Both the position numbers and the translations under genes were made by a program. DNA of 64,000 nucleotides from a bacterium (lineage in GTDB: Bacteria; JAJVIF01). Positions 25,482 to 33,229 of this stretch are shown here, piece after piece; position 1 is the stretch's first letter; each line of letters starts with the position of its first letter. The DNA is taken from the NCBI GenBank assembly GCA_022072165.1, contig JAJVIF010000001.1, positions 1,178,001 through 1,242,000 of the forward strand, given 5' to 3'. The notes beneath the pieces are model-generated. The model saw nothing but the letters and a program-made list of their open reading frames with translations. It did no database searches and was not told the DNA's origin.

Positions 25482-25556
25482 GCACCCCCCGGACCTTCGC
25501 GCAATGCCTCTTGCATCCCTTTGCCAGCCGTGGTACACAGTCACTTCGCTGCCTGG

Positions 25557-25642
25557 GCCCAGGTGGTGAAATGGTATACACGCCAGGTTCAGGTCCTGGT
25601 GCTCGCAAGAGCGTGGAAGTTCGAATCTTCTCCTGGGCACCA
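25557..25642 (+). tRNA. tRNA-Leu (anticodon CAG)
   Basis: A cloverleaf with acceptor stem GCCCAGG (25557-25563) and CCTGGGC (25632-25638). The anticodon stem CCAGG/CCTGG encloses loop TTCAGGT, giving anticodon CAG for CUG codons. A long type II variable arm (TGCTC-GCAA-GAGCG) and T-loop GTTCGAATC are typical of tRNA-Leu. Discriminator A and an encoded CCA end the gene (25639-25642). It stands opposite the rplU operon in its upstream region. Confidence 0.95.
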
Positions 25643-25651
25643 CTTACAGCA

Positions 25652-25681
25652 CCACCGCCCCCGGTCACCCGGGGGCGGTGG
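25652..25681. terminator. Strong hairpin after tRNA-Leu
   Basis: A perfect 13-bp stem, CCACCGCCCCCGG (25652-25664) with CCGGGGGCGGTGG (25669-25681), and loop TCAC, 9 nt after the tRNA CCA. No U-tract follows. It probably ends the tRNA transcript and perhaps that of the convergent YceI gene. Confidence 0.65.
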
Positions 25682-25708
25682 CATTACAGGTGCAGACTCT
25701 GGTTCCTG

Positions 25709-26311
25709 TTACACCCGGTCGAGTTCCAGGTCGATCTCGATGAAAACCTCGTCACCGATCGCCAGTTCCCCAATCCCCAGCATGCCGCCGTAGGTGAGGT
25801 TGAACTCCTTGCGGTTGATTTTGGTCTTGGCCGACGCCGACCGCTTGGTCACGCCCCCAAATTCCTCGATGGTGACCGGCTCGGTGATGTCGAAGACTTC
25901 CAGCACCACTTCCTTGGTGACGCCAGCGATGGTCAGGTCCCCGACTGCTTTCAGGCTGTCGCCATCAAAGTCCTTGATCTGCTTCGAAACGAAGGTCAGG
26001 GTCGGGAACTTCTCGACATCGAGAAAATCGGCGGAGCGCAGGTGCTTATCCCGGCCCGCATTGTTGGTGTTGATGCTCTCGGCCTGGATGGTGATATCGA
26101 TGACGGTCGCGTCGGGGTCAGCGGGATCAAACTTCACGGTCCCGGCCACTTTTTCAAATGAGCCACGGGTCCAACTCAGGCCGCCGTGACGTACCTTGAA
26201 TGACACATCGACATGGTTGCTGTCTACCTTGTATTCAGCAGCCTGCGCGAGCCCCATGAGGGCAGTGAGCAGCAGGGTCAGCAGACCCCCGCGAAGCAGT
26301 GAGCGATGCAT
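25709..26311 (-). CDS. YceI-family exported lipocalin-like protein
   Basis: A 200-residue periplasmic protein. The signal peptide is MHRSLLRGGLLTLLLTALMGLAQA. The mature part begins AEYKVDSNHVDVSFKVRHGGLSWTRGSF, followed by FDPADPDATVIDITIQAESINTNNAGRDKHLRSADFLDVEKFPTLTF and GDLTIAGVTKEVVLEV, the standard YceI motifs. The fold is an isoprenoid-binding beta-barrel. Members bind polyprenyl quinones or related lipids. ATG 26311 has AGGAGG 10 nt upstream, which decides the start over an upstream extension. Confidence 0.93.
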   Translation of the reverse strand: MHRSLLRGGLLTLLLTALMGLAQAAEYKVDSNHVDVSFKVRHGGLSWTRGSFEKVAGTVKFDPADPDATVIDITIQAESINTNNAGRDKHLRSADFLDVEKFPTLTFVSKQIKDFDGDSLKAVGDLTIAGVTKEVVLEVFDITEPVTIEEFGGVTKRSASAKTKINRKEFNLTYGGMLGIGELAIGDEVFIEIDLELDRV

Positions 26312-26434
26312 ACCGATTCTTCCTCCTGTGATCCTGTCGGTCGTCGTGAGTAGTTGCGGAATAGGAGCGCGGTTGGCGCTATCCGGTTGAACACCGCTTA
26401 GAGCGATATTCTTTCCATGGGCTTCAAAGTATCT

Positions 26435-26477
26435 AAAAGACCCCATGTGCCGCAAGGGGGGCTGCCCAGGCACATGG
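26435..26477 (-). terminator. Terminator of the yaaR-holB-ricT operon
   Basis: CCATGTGCC (26443-26451) and GGCACATGG (26469-26477) pair over an 17-nt loop. On the minus strand GGTCTTTTAG follows (T-run 26435-26438). It lies 30 nt after the ricT stop. Confidence 0.7.
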
Positions 26478-26506
26478 CACAACACCGCTTTCTAACGATG
26501 GTTTCC

Positions 26507-27439
26507 CTATTGATAGTGAGTTCCCTGGTACTCGCCAGCGTAGATGGCGGGCCGCTCGCGCGATGCATCCTGCTGCCCCTGGGTCCATTCCTCCGCACTC
26601 AGGGTCGCCCGACGCCCGTCATCAAAGCGGACCACCACCAGCCCGGACAGGGGGAGGTGCTGCGTTACTTCGCACGGCACCCCGCCAATCTCCTTCCGGC
26701 TCCCCAGGACCGGCAGTTGCTTCACCAGGTCGTCATAGACTTCGACTTCATAGCGCAGGCAGCACTTCAGCCGACCACAGACACCGCTGGTTTTGCCGGG
26801 GTCCAGCGGCAGATTTTGCAGCCGGGCCATCTTCACAGCGACCGTGGGAAAGAGGTCGAGGTGCTGGTGACAGCAGAGTTCCCGTCCACAGGTCCCCATG
26901 CCGCTGTAGATCGCGGCCTCGTCCCGCACCCCGATCTGATGCAGCTCGATACGGCACTTGAAGATGGTCGCCAGATCCCGGACCAGGATCCGGAAGTCCA
27001 CCCGGTGCTCCGCCGAGAAGTGAAACGTGATTTTCCCCCTGTCGAATCGCCAGTCCGCTCCCAGGATCTTCATCGGCAACTGGTGCTCCGCCACCCGTTG
27101 TCGACAGGTGGTCAGGGCGCTGCTCTCTTCGGATCGCAGGCTCCCGATCACCTCCCAGTCGGCATCGGTAACATTCCGTTCATACCGCCCAAAGACTTCG
27201 TCCCATTCCTCGCGCGTGAGGTCCCCCAGGGTAAGTCGCGCCGCGACTATCCCCCACTCCAGCCCCGCTTCTTCGTTCTTCCAGATGATGAGTTCCCGGA
27301 CCTGTACCGGGTCCGCACCGCCGAGGATCATCCATTTCTCGCGCAACATCCCGGTCTGGACCACCAGAATCGGGGTGGTCGGGGGGCTCCCGGCCGGGAC
27401 CTGCGGTTGCCGCAGCTTGCGGAGTGATCCTTTGGGCAT
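26507..27439 (-). CDS. ricT: PSP1-domain protein RicT (YaaT)
   Basis: A 310-residue protein of the RicT/YaaT family. The PSP1 core carries six conserved cysteines: CGRELCC (C184, C189, C190) and CGRLKCC (C221, C226, C227), plus the KTSGVCGRLKCCLRYE signature. In Bacillus, RicT with RicA and RicF binds Fe-S clusters through such cysteines and supports RNase Y-dependent mRNA maturation. The gene order yaaR-holB-ricT is the Bacillus order. ATG 27439 lies 8 nt after TACAAT (27448-27453), so this gene may also have its own leaderless transcript. The 43-nt gap after holB argues for a combined unit. Confidence 0.93.
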   Translation of the reverse strand: MPKGSLRKLRQPQVPAGSPPTTPILVVQTGMLREKWMILGGADPVQVRELIIWKNEEAGLEWGIVAARLTLGDLTREEWDEVFGRYERNVTDADWEVIGSLRSEESSALTTCRQRVAEHQLPMKILGADWRFDRGKITFHFSAEHRVDFRILVRDLATIFKCRIELHQIGVRDEAAIYSGMGTCGRELCCHQHLDLFPTVAVKMARLQNLPLDPGKTSGVCGRLKCCLRYEVEVYDDLVKQLPVLGSRKEIGGVPCEVTQHLPLSGLVVVRFDDGRRATLSAEEWTQGQQDASRERPAIYAGEYQGTHYQ

Positions 27440-27447
27440 CAGAACGC

Positions 27448-27453
27448 ATTGTA
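27448..27453 (-). promoter_or_regulatory. -10 box TACAAT, leaderless start of ricT
   Basis: TACAAT on the minus strand, 8 nt, then ATG 27439, inside the holB-ricT gap. It suggests an internal promoter. Confidence 0.45.
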
Positions 27454-27482
27454 GACGCCGAACAGTCTGCCGGATGGGTGGC

Positions 27483-28610
27483 TTAACGTTGCGGAAGGAC
27501 CTCGCCGCATGCGAACCCGAAGCTCTCCATCACGAGCCCTTCCAGCACCAGCGACCAGTTGGCGTTGTATCCCATCCGGAGTGGAGCCCGGCGCAGCGCG
27601 GTAAGGACGGGGACCAGAGCCGGGGTCCGAAGGTCGGGCTCGGTGTGCCAGGCCGCCAGCGCCAGCCGGGCTACTGCCCGCAGGAACGCCTCCTGTCGGA
27701 CTCCCGCTGGGGGAGCATCGTCTGCCGGATGAAAATTGACATAGGCCGGGAGGTCCGATGCCTCACGCCGCCAGCGTTCCAGATCCCGCAAGTCACCACC
27801 GATGGGCATCAGCTCCACTTCGGCGAGGCTTTCCCATTGCTGAAACAGTGCTTCCAGGCCGGCCACCAGGGCGTAAAACGAGGATTCCCGGGCTACGCTC
27901 ATTTGTCGTAACCAGTGTAGCCAGGCCTCACGAAACGCACGATGCCCCGGCAGCAGGGCGAAGCGGACAACATCCCCGACTCGTCCACCGAGACTGGGGG
28001 CGAGCGCGGCGATCGCCGCCTGATCCTCCGCAGGAAGCCAGCGCGAGAGTGCTTCCAGAATTGCGGTCGGCGTACTTTCCCGGCAGGGGACCGGAAGGGT
28101 CCTTGAGCGAATGGTCGGCAGCAGAGATTCCGGTGAAGAGGTCAGCAGCAGGAACTGCCCCCAGGGAGGTGGTTCTTCCAGGGTCTTGAGCAGGAGGTTC
28201 GCGACGGTCGGATTGAACTGTTCGGCCTGATCGAGAATGACGATCTTGCGTGCCCCCCGCTGCGGCGAGGTTTGCATCCGCTCCAGCAGCTCCCGGGCTT
28301 CTTCGGCCAGCAGCTCCCGTGGACGTGAAAACACCATGACATCCGGATGAGTTCCAATGCGAATCAGATGCGCATCCGACGCCGCCGGATCATAGGTCAG
28401 CCCGTCCGACTCCTCGCCAAAGAGTCCCGGTCCGGCAGCTCCGGGGGCCAGCAGGGTCCGGGCGTAGACCAGCGCCAGCGCGAGCTTCCCAATCCCGGCA
28501 GGGCCATGCAGCAGCAGGGCGTGATGCCCGGAATCATTGGCCGCCGCACGCGCCAGGTACTCCCGGGGCAGTTCAAGTCCGACAATGGTGGGAAACGGGA
28601 GTGCTGTCAT
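27483..28610 (-). CDS. holB: DNA polymerase III delta' subunit
   Basis: A 375-residue clamp-loader AAA+ subunit. P-loop HGPAGIGKLALALVYARTLL is at residues 35-54. KIVILDQAEQFNPTVANLLLKTLEEPPPWGQFLLLTSSPESLLPTIRSR includes Walker B and sensor 1 regions, and SRT is the SRC-like arginine-finger motif with Cys changed to Thr. The Cys4 zinc module usual between Walker A and B is not evident. The C-terminal third (FREAWLHWLRQMSVARESSFYALV) is the less conserved collar part. It overlaps yaaR by 4 nt and precedes ricT, the Bacillus order. The role is in loading the sliding clamp. Confidence 0.88.
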   Translation of the reverse strand: MTALPFPTIVGLELPREYLARAAANDSGHHALLLHGPAGIGKLALALVYARTLLAPGAAGPGLFGEESDGLTYDPAASDAHLIRIGTHPDVMVFSRPRELLAEEARELLERMQTSPQRGARKIVILDQAEQFNPTVANLLLKTLEEPPPWGQFLLLTSSPESLLPTIRSRTLPVPCRESTPTAILEALSRWLPAEDQAAIAALAPSLGGRVGDVVRFALLPGHRAFREAWLHWLRQMSVARESSFYALVAGLEALFQQWESLAEVELMPIGGDLRDLERWRREASDLPAYVNFHPADDAPPAGVRQEAFLRAVARLALAAWHTEPDLRTPALVPVLTALRRAPLRMGYNANWSLVLEGLVMESFGFACGEVLPQR

Positions 28611-29065
28611 GCGACCAGGTCCAGGAGCATCCCGCGAATCTCATCGAGGAGGGAGAGCAACTGCAACTGCGACCCTTCCTGCCGGATGAACTGGCCAGAG
28701 AGGTCCTCCAGCCGGCTATCGATGGTCCGGACCAGCAGCACCAGGTCATGCTCCGCCTGGGGATCAAAGACCGCCAGGCGACGTCGCTTGTGGGACTTCT
28801 TCAGGAACTCTTCCAAAAACTCCCGGATTGCCTGCTTGTACCCAATGAGGGTCTCCGGGGTCCCCTGCTGACCGAAACGACGGGAGGCCTCTTCGATCCG
28901 CTCCAGATGCTCCCGCCAGACCGGTTCCGGAGCCTCCTGTGACTGCGTGGCCTTTTCGAAGGCGGACGCGAAGCCGGAATCGCCGACACGGGAAGCCTTC
29001 GCCGGCGATTGAGCTCCCGGCTGCAGACCACTCTGCTGGGCTTTGCGGAGGGCATCGAAGTCCAT
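28607..29065 (-). CDS. yaaR: DUF327 (YaaR-like) protein
   Basis: A 152-residue helical protein of the DUF327/YaaR family. The conserved half is ERIEEASRRFGQQGTPETLIGYKQAIREFLEEFLKKSHKRRRLAVFDPQAEHDLVLLVRTIDSRLEDLSGQFI. The N-terminal 55 residues are low-complexity and variable. The function is unknown, but in Bacillus it sits next to holB and yaaT as here. ATG 29065 lies 7 nt after TACAAT and there is no ribosome site, so the operon message seems leaderless. Its stop overlaps holB. Confidence 0.85.
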   Translation of the reverse strand: MDFDALRKAQQSGLQPGAQSPAKASRVGDSGFASAFEKATQSQEAPEPVWREHLERIEEASRRFGQQGTPETLIGYKQAIREFLEEFLKKSHKRRRLAVFDPQAEHDLVLLVRTIDSRLEDLSGQFIRQEGSQLQLLSLLDEIRGMLLDLVA

Positions 29066-29072
29066 CGCCCCG

Positions 29073-29078
29073 ATTGTA
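29073..29078 (-). promoter_or_regulatory. -10 box TACAAT, leaderless promoter of yaaR-holB-ricT
   Basis: CCGG-TACAAT on the minus strand followed by 7 nt and ATG 29065. No -35 match. Confidence 0.6.
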
Positions 29079-29123
29079 CCGGCCTGCAGCGCTCCAGCGT
29101 CCGGGGCTACATCTCGGAGCAGC

Positions 29124-29150
29124 AAAAGCGCCACCGTACCCGGTGGCGCT
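29124..29150 (-). terminator. Terminator of the CsgG-like gene
   Basis: AGCGCCACCG (29127-29136) and CGGTGGCGCT (29141-29150) pair perfectly with a 4-nt loop. On the minus strand TTTTGCTGC follows. Confidence 0.88.
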
Positions 29151-29182
29151 GTGTGAAATCTCGTGATCGAGTCGGCGCGGGA

Positions 29183-30511
29183 CTAGATGTCCTTCGCCTC
29201 GAACACTTTCTTGCTCCGCATGTCACTGGCCATGTCGCCAAAGATGTTGGAGAAGAGGTCCCGGATCGACGCGCTCGAGTTACTGGCGAAGGTCGACTTG
29301 GCCACAAAGCGCTGTTGCTCGCCGGTGTTCTTCCAGTTGAACTTCCCGCCAGTGGTGTCGATAAGCGCTGCCTCGACCTTGCCGATGAGCTTGGTCTGGG
29401 TGTCCAGCCGGGTGTCGCCGCCGGTTTCAAGCGTGGTGACCGTGCCGGTCACGATGGCATCGCAGCCGTACTTCTGGCCGATCTTCTTGGCGAACGCGAG
29501 GAGATAGGTGCCCGACTGATCTTCCGGGGCGAGTTCCAGGATTTTGACTTCGATGTCTTTGACCTTCGAGAGCGCATTCAGCATGCTCTCGGTCGCCATG
29601 CCCGCATAGAGTTCCGGACTGGCGTTGCTGCGTGGATTGTTATCCGCCCCGAGCTTCCCTTCGTACTGGAAGGGAATGATCCCCACCACTTTGATCGCAG
29701 GACGGCTGTACGTCTTGGGAGTCGGGAGGGAGTCCTTCGGGACTTCGGTGGGACGTCCGATCGGATTCCCGGCGGCATCGACATAGATGCCGGCACCATT
29801 GATGTAGACCCCCGGCGGCAGCTGCGGACCATACTGCCCCCCCGGTCCGGCGGGAGAAGTTCCTTGCGGATTCACCCAGACTTCACCCGGTGCCGTGAGC
29901 TTGCCGTTGATGGCGTACTCACCGAACGACATCTGGCTCTCCAGCTTCGAGCTTTCGCCAAAGCTGAGACGGTAGCCATTGAACAGATGCAGGCTGTTGG
30001 CCCGGGGGTCCTGCCATTTGTTGGTGGCCAGGGTGATGGTCCGGACCCCGTAGCGATCTTCCTCGATCGTGCAGACCGGGAAGACCCCTTCAGATTCGAC
30101 CAGTGCCCGCCCTTCAACAAAGGTGCCGGGGCTTTCAGTTCCCAGGGTGTTGTTCAGCGAGAGGGTCGGGAACGCGGCTTCGCGCTCGAGTTTGCCATCG
30201 GCGTTGAAGAGGTACTCCGTGCCGTTCTCCAGCACGATTTCGCTCAGATTCACCTGGGCGGAAGGAGCCACCATGATGCTGACCGTCTCCCCCGCCACCC
30301 GGAGAATGATGGGCGCGATCAGCCGCGGCCCGGCTTCAGTGAAGATTTTGCTGCGGTAGTAGACGATCTGATCACCCTTCCGGTAGACATACGCCGCCGG
30401 GGAATCAGCATCGAGGGGGTCGGCCTGCGCTGCGGGCAGGGTCCCGGTCGGGAGGAGCAGGAGCCCCAGGGCCAGCAGCCAGCCAGCGGGTCGTATCGAC
30501 GAGTGTTGCAC
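29183..30511 (-). CDS. Exported protein with C-terminal CsgG-like domain
   Basis: A 442-residue protein with a signal peptide (WLLALGLLLLPTGTLPAAQA). The N-terminal about 270 residues are beta-rich (AYVYRKGDQIVYYRSKIFTEAGPRLIAPIILRVAGE, then YGPQLPPGVYINGAGIYVDAAGNPIG) and unknown to me. From about residue 285 a CsgG-type domain follows: IKVVGIIPFQYEGKLG, TESMLNALSKVKDIEVKILEL, YLLAFAKKIGQKYGCDAIVTGTVTTLETGG, TKLIGKVEAALIDTTGGKFNWK. CsgG-like domains occur in envelope lipoproteins and secretion pores. No lipobox is present here. The start is GTG 30511 with AAGGAGG upstream, and it ends at a clear terminator, so it is monocistronic. Confidence 0.75.
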   Translation of the reverse strand: MQHSSIRPAGWLLALGLLLLPTGTLPAAQADPLDADSPAAYVYRKGDQIVYYRSKIFTEAGPRLIAPIILRVAGETVSIMVAPSAQVNLSEIVLENGTEYLFNADGKLEREAAFPTLSLNNTLGTESPGTFVEGRALVESEGVFPVCTIEEDRYGVRTITLATNKWQDPRANSLHLFNGYRLSFGESSKLESQMSFGEYAINGKLTAPGEVWVNPQGTSPAGPGGQYGPQLPPGVYINGAGIYVDAAGNPIGRPTEVPKDSLPTPKTYSRPAIKVVGIIPFQYEGKLGADNNPRSNASPELYAGMATESMLNALSKVKDIEVKILELAPEDQSGTYLLAFAKKIGQKYGCDAIVTGTVTTLETGGDTRLDTQTKLIGKVEAALIDTTGGKFNWKNTGEQQRFVAKSTFASNSSASIRDLFSNIFGDMASDMRSKKVFEAKDI

Positions 30512-30583
30512 GGAATCCTCCTTGAGCCATCACGGCAGGCGGCGAGTGGTTCGCCTGTCTTGGGTCCGGATGCTCAATCTGTG

Positions 30584-30589
30584 AGTATA
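30584..30589 (-). promoter_or_regulatory. -10 box TATACT of the CsgG-like gene
   Basis: TATACT on the minus strand about 70 nt before GTG 30511, just past the xerC stop codon. Confidence 0.45.
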
Positions 30590-30596
30590 GCGCGTG

Positions 30597-31670
30597 TTAT
30601 GTCGCCTTCAGATGGCCCGGACCCGCTTCTTCAGACTCCCCGCCCCCATCATTGGTTGATTCATCCCTCGACCTCTGCGTACTCAACGGATGCGCGCCGG
30701 TGTAGCCCGAGACCAGCCCGCTCGTGGAGAGATGCGTGTACAGCTGGGTCGTGGAGAGCTGGCTATGCCCCAGGAGTTCCTGGATCACCCGCAGATCAGC
30801 GCCGTGATTCAGCAAGTGGGTGGCGAACGTATGCCGCAACGTGTGAGGGGTCGGTTGTTGCACCAGTCCCGCTTCGGCCGCGCGACGTTCCAGCATCCGC
30901 TGGATGCTGCGGGCGGTGAGTCGTCGCCCACTCCGGGCGTTCAGGAAGAGCGCAGTCGTGGCGCTGGCATCGATCCGGTCGCCCAGCCAGGTCTGCCGTA
31001 AATCGATCCATGACCGCAAACGCTCCCGGGCATAGGCCCCCACCAGCACTAATCGTTCCTTGCGTCCTTTGCCGACCACCCGCAGTGTGGACTGCCCCCG
31101 ACTCACCTGCTCCACGTCCAGGGCCACAAGCTCACTGACACGCAAGCCTGTGGAGTAGAGCAACTCGAGGATCGCCCGGTCCCGGATGTCCCGGGGGGCA
31201 TCGCCACCGCAGGCAAGAAGCGCCAGCGTCTCCTGCTCGGAGAGGACCGCCGGGAGCTTCCGGTCACGGCGCACCCCTTTGCGTCCGGCGAGGGGATCGA
31301 CCGGCAGATCTTCAGGATGCTCCTGTTGCAGAAAGCGGGTAAAGGCTTTGAGGGCACTGAACTTGAGGCTCAGGGTGGCGCGTTCCCGCCGCCAGGCTTT
31401 GGCGGTGGGGACCCGGGGCTTGACGGGAGCCGCCTGTTGCGCCAGATAGCGCTCGACACTCGGAATCCACTCCACCTGCCGCACTTCTGTACCCCACAGT
31501 GGGGCATCGCGCTCGGCTTCCGGGATCCCTCTGGCTTCACGGTCGGAGCGGAGCCATTCCCGGACCACCTGGCCGTAGTTGCGCAGGGTGCGGGGCGAGT
31601 AGTTCCGGACCACCCGAAGGTAGTCGAGAAACTCGTCGAGTCGGGAAAGTCGGGCATCGGGCTCAGCCAT
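30597..31670 (-). CDS. xerC: Tyrosine recombinase XerC
   Basis: A 357-residue integrase-fold recombinase with all catalytic residues visible: R177 (YSTGLRVSEL), a lysine in GKGRKER (201-207), H276-x-x-R279 (PHTLRHTFATHLL), H302 (GHSQLSTTQLYTH) and nucleophile Y311. The N-terminal SAM-like core domain starts LDEFLDYLRVVRNYSPRTLRNYGQ. An insertion at about residues 45-90 and a 40-residue charged tail make it longer than the usual 300. Its start overlaps trmFO by 8 nt. The trmFO-xerC order is known from Bacillus (trmFO-codV), which supports a chromosome-dimer resolution role rather than a phage integrase. Confidence 0.88.
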   Translation of the reverse strand: MAEPDARLSRLDEFLDYLRVVRNYSPRTLRNYGQVVREWLRSDREARGIPEAERDAPLWGTEVRQVEWIPSVERYLAQQAAPVKPRVPTAKAWRRERATLSLKFSALKAFTRFLQQEHPEDLPVDPLAGRKGVRRDRKLPAVLSEQETLALLACGGDAPRDIRDRAILELLYSTGLRVSELVALDVEQVSRGQSTLRVVGKGRKERLVLVGAYARERLRSWIDLRQTWLGDRIDASATTALFLNARSGRRLTARSIQRMLERRAAEAGLVQQPTPHTLRHTFATHLLNHGADLRVIQELLGHSQLSTTQLYTHLSTSGLVSGYTGAHPLSTQRSRDESTNDGGGESEEAGPGHLKAT

Positions 31671-33054
31671 TCACAGCCCGGCCAGCAGCCGCTATGCCAG
31701 TGCAAGGAAGCGGCACCGCAGCTTCCAGACTCCGCCGTGCCCGGTCTGCCTGGAGCTGACGCTTCTCCCGCTTCGGCCACTTCTTCTTCCCCGGAGCCGC
31801 CGGCGGCTCCGGCAACATGCCGTAGTGGACGTTGAACGGCTGGAAGTTGGTAATAGAGGTGTCGCACATCGCTGCCAGGAGCGCTCCGGTCATGGTGTCT
31901 TCCGGCAACACCAGCGGTGACTCGCCCCTTAGCGCTCGTCCCAGATTAATACCCGCCATCAGTCCGGTGCAGACCGCTTCCAGGTACCCCTCACTCCCCG
32001 TAATCTGCCCGGCCATATAGAACTGCGGCCACTGACACAGATGCAGCGCCGGTGTCAGATGCCGCGGGGCATCGATGTAGAAATTGCGATGCATCGACCC
32101 CAGGCGCGAGAACTGCGCGTTGGCGAAACCGGGGAGCATCCCAAACACCCGCTTTTGTTCCGGCCAGGTGAGGCGGGTCTGGAATCCCACCAGATTCAGG
32201 GTCTCCAGATTCCGTTCTTCCCGGCGCAGCTGCACTACGGCATAAGGCCAGCGTCCGGTCCGTGGATCAGTCAGCCCCAGAGGCTTCATGGGACCGTAGC
32301 GGAGTGACTGGATCCCCGACTGCGCGATTAGCTCCACCGGCTGGCAGCCCTGGAAGATCTTGTCGGGCTCGAAGTCCCGGATGCTCGCCCGTTCGGCGGT
32401 GGTCAGGGCTTCCCAAAAGATCTCGTACGCCGCCTTGTCCAGCGGGACATTCAGATAGTCAGCGGCGGCGAAGTCATCCCCGCCGGTGTCGCCGCGACTC
32501 GCCCAGAAGAGCCCGCCCCCTTCGATGTCGAGGGAGTCCAGCACCACACTGGGGGAGATGGCATCGAAGAAGTACAGCCCCTGATCCCCCAGCAGCGCTG
32601 CCAGTTGATCCATCAGGGGAGGTGTCGTGAGGGGGCCGGTGGCGAGGATCACCGGACGATCCAGCGGGATGCTCGTGACTTCCTGGCGATGCAGCCGGAT
32701 GCCGGGGGTCGACTCGACCCGGGCAGTCACAGCCGCACTAAAAGCGGCCCGGTCCACGGCGAGGGCCATCCCGGCGGGGACCCGGTGCTCCTGGGCGATC
32801 CGCAGCAGCACCGACCCCAGCCGGAGCCCCTCTTCCATGAGAAGCCCATTGGCGCTGAAGGCATCTTCGGAGCCGAAGGAATTAGAGCAGACCACTTCCG
32901 CGAGCTGGTCGCTCTGATGGGCCTCGGTGGCCCTGACCGGACGCATTTCCACCAGGTCGACCTGCCAGCCCTGCCCCGCCAGTTGCAACGCGGCCTCCGA
33001 GCCGGCCAGGCCGCCCCCAATGACCAGTACATCGCCCTGCCAGCCGGTCGTCAC
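31663..33054 (-). CDS. trmFO: Folate-dependent tRNA m5U54 methyltransferase TrmFO
   Basis: A 463-residue flavoprotein. The N-terminal FAD motif is VLVIGGGLAGSEAALQLA. It is followed by RPVRATEAHQSDQLAEVVCSNSFGSE, with the family's C-S-N-S segment, and later FDAISPSVVLDSLD, FQGCQPVELIAQSG, YGPMKPLGL and GQITGSEGYLEAVCTGLMAGINLGR, all TrmFO hallmarks. The enzyme methylates U54 of tRNA with methylene-THF. The frame extends upstream to 33231, but GTG 33054 lies 7 nt after TACACT and matches the family N-terminus, so I take a leaderless start. xerC overlaps its 3' end. Confidence 0.95.
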   Translation of the reverse strand: MTTGWQGDVLVIGGGLAGSEAALQLAGQGWQVDLVEMRPVRATEAHQSDQLAEVVCSNSFGSEDAFSANGLLMEEGLRLGSVLLRIAQEHRVPAGMALAVDRAAFSAAVTARVESTPGIRLHRQEVTSIPLDRPVILATGPLTTPPLMDQLAALLGDQGLYFFDAISPSVVLDSLDIEGGGLFWASRGDTGGDDFAAADYLNVPLDKAAYEIFWEALTTAERASIRDFEPDKIFQGCQPVELIAQSGIQSLRYGPMKPLGLTDPRTGRWPYAVVQLRREERNLETLNLVGFQTRLTWPEQKRVFGMLPGFANAQFSRLGSMHRNFYIDAPRHLTPALHLCQWPQFYMAGQITGSEGYLEAVCTGLMAGINLGRALRGESPLVLPEDTMTGALLAAMCDTSITNFQPFNVHYGMLPEPPAAPGKKKWPKREKRQLQADRARRSLEAAVPLPCTGIAAAGRAVNG

Positions 33055-33061
33055 GATCGGG

Positions 33062-33067
33062 AGTGTA
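33062..33067 (-). promoter_or_regulatory. -10 box TACACT, leaderless start of trmFO
   Basis: CAGG-TACACT on the minus strand, 7 nt, then GTG 33054. A second box (TACAAT, 33083-33088) faces the other way toward the DUF2064 gene. Confidence 0.6.
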
Positions 33068-33082
33068 CCTGTCCTTCCGGCG

Positions 33083-33088
33083 TACAAT
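33083..33088 (+). promoter_or_regulatory. -10 box TACAAT upstream of the DUF2064 gene
   Basis: TACAAT on the plus strand about 140 nt before ATG 33230. The 33055-33229 region holds no other gene I can support. Confidence 0.35.
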
Positions 33089-33229
33089 GCCCTCGCCTGC
33101 CCTGGGCCATCAGAGTCAGCGAAGGATCGCGACTGGCAGCGGGTGGCAGGTTCTCTCTGCTCCGGCACAGGGCGGTGCCGCGACGCAACATCCCGCTCTT
33201 CATGCAGGCGCACACAGCGCGGGAGCACC

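Noticed and set aside
29009-30919. 636-codon open frame on the plus strand
   Set aside because: Antisense to yaaR, the CsgG-like gene and the end of xerC; no start signal and no domain.
32927-33229. Upstream extension of the DUF2064 frame
   Set aside because: Antisense to trmFO and Arg/Ser-rich; ATG 33230 has a ribosome site and matches the family N-terminus.
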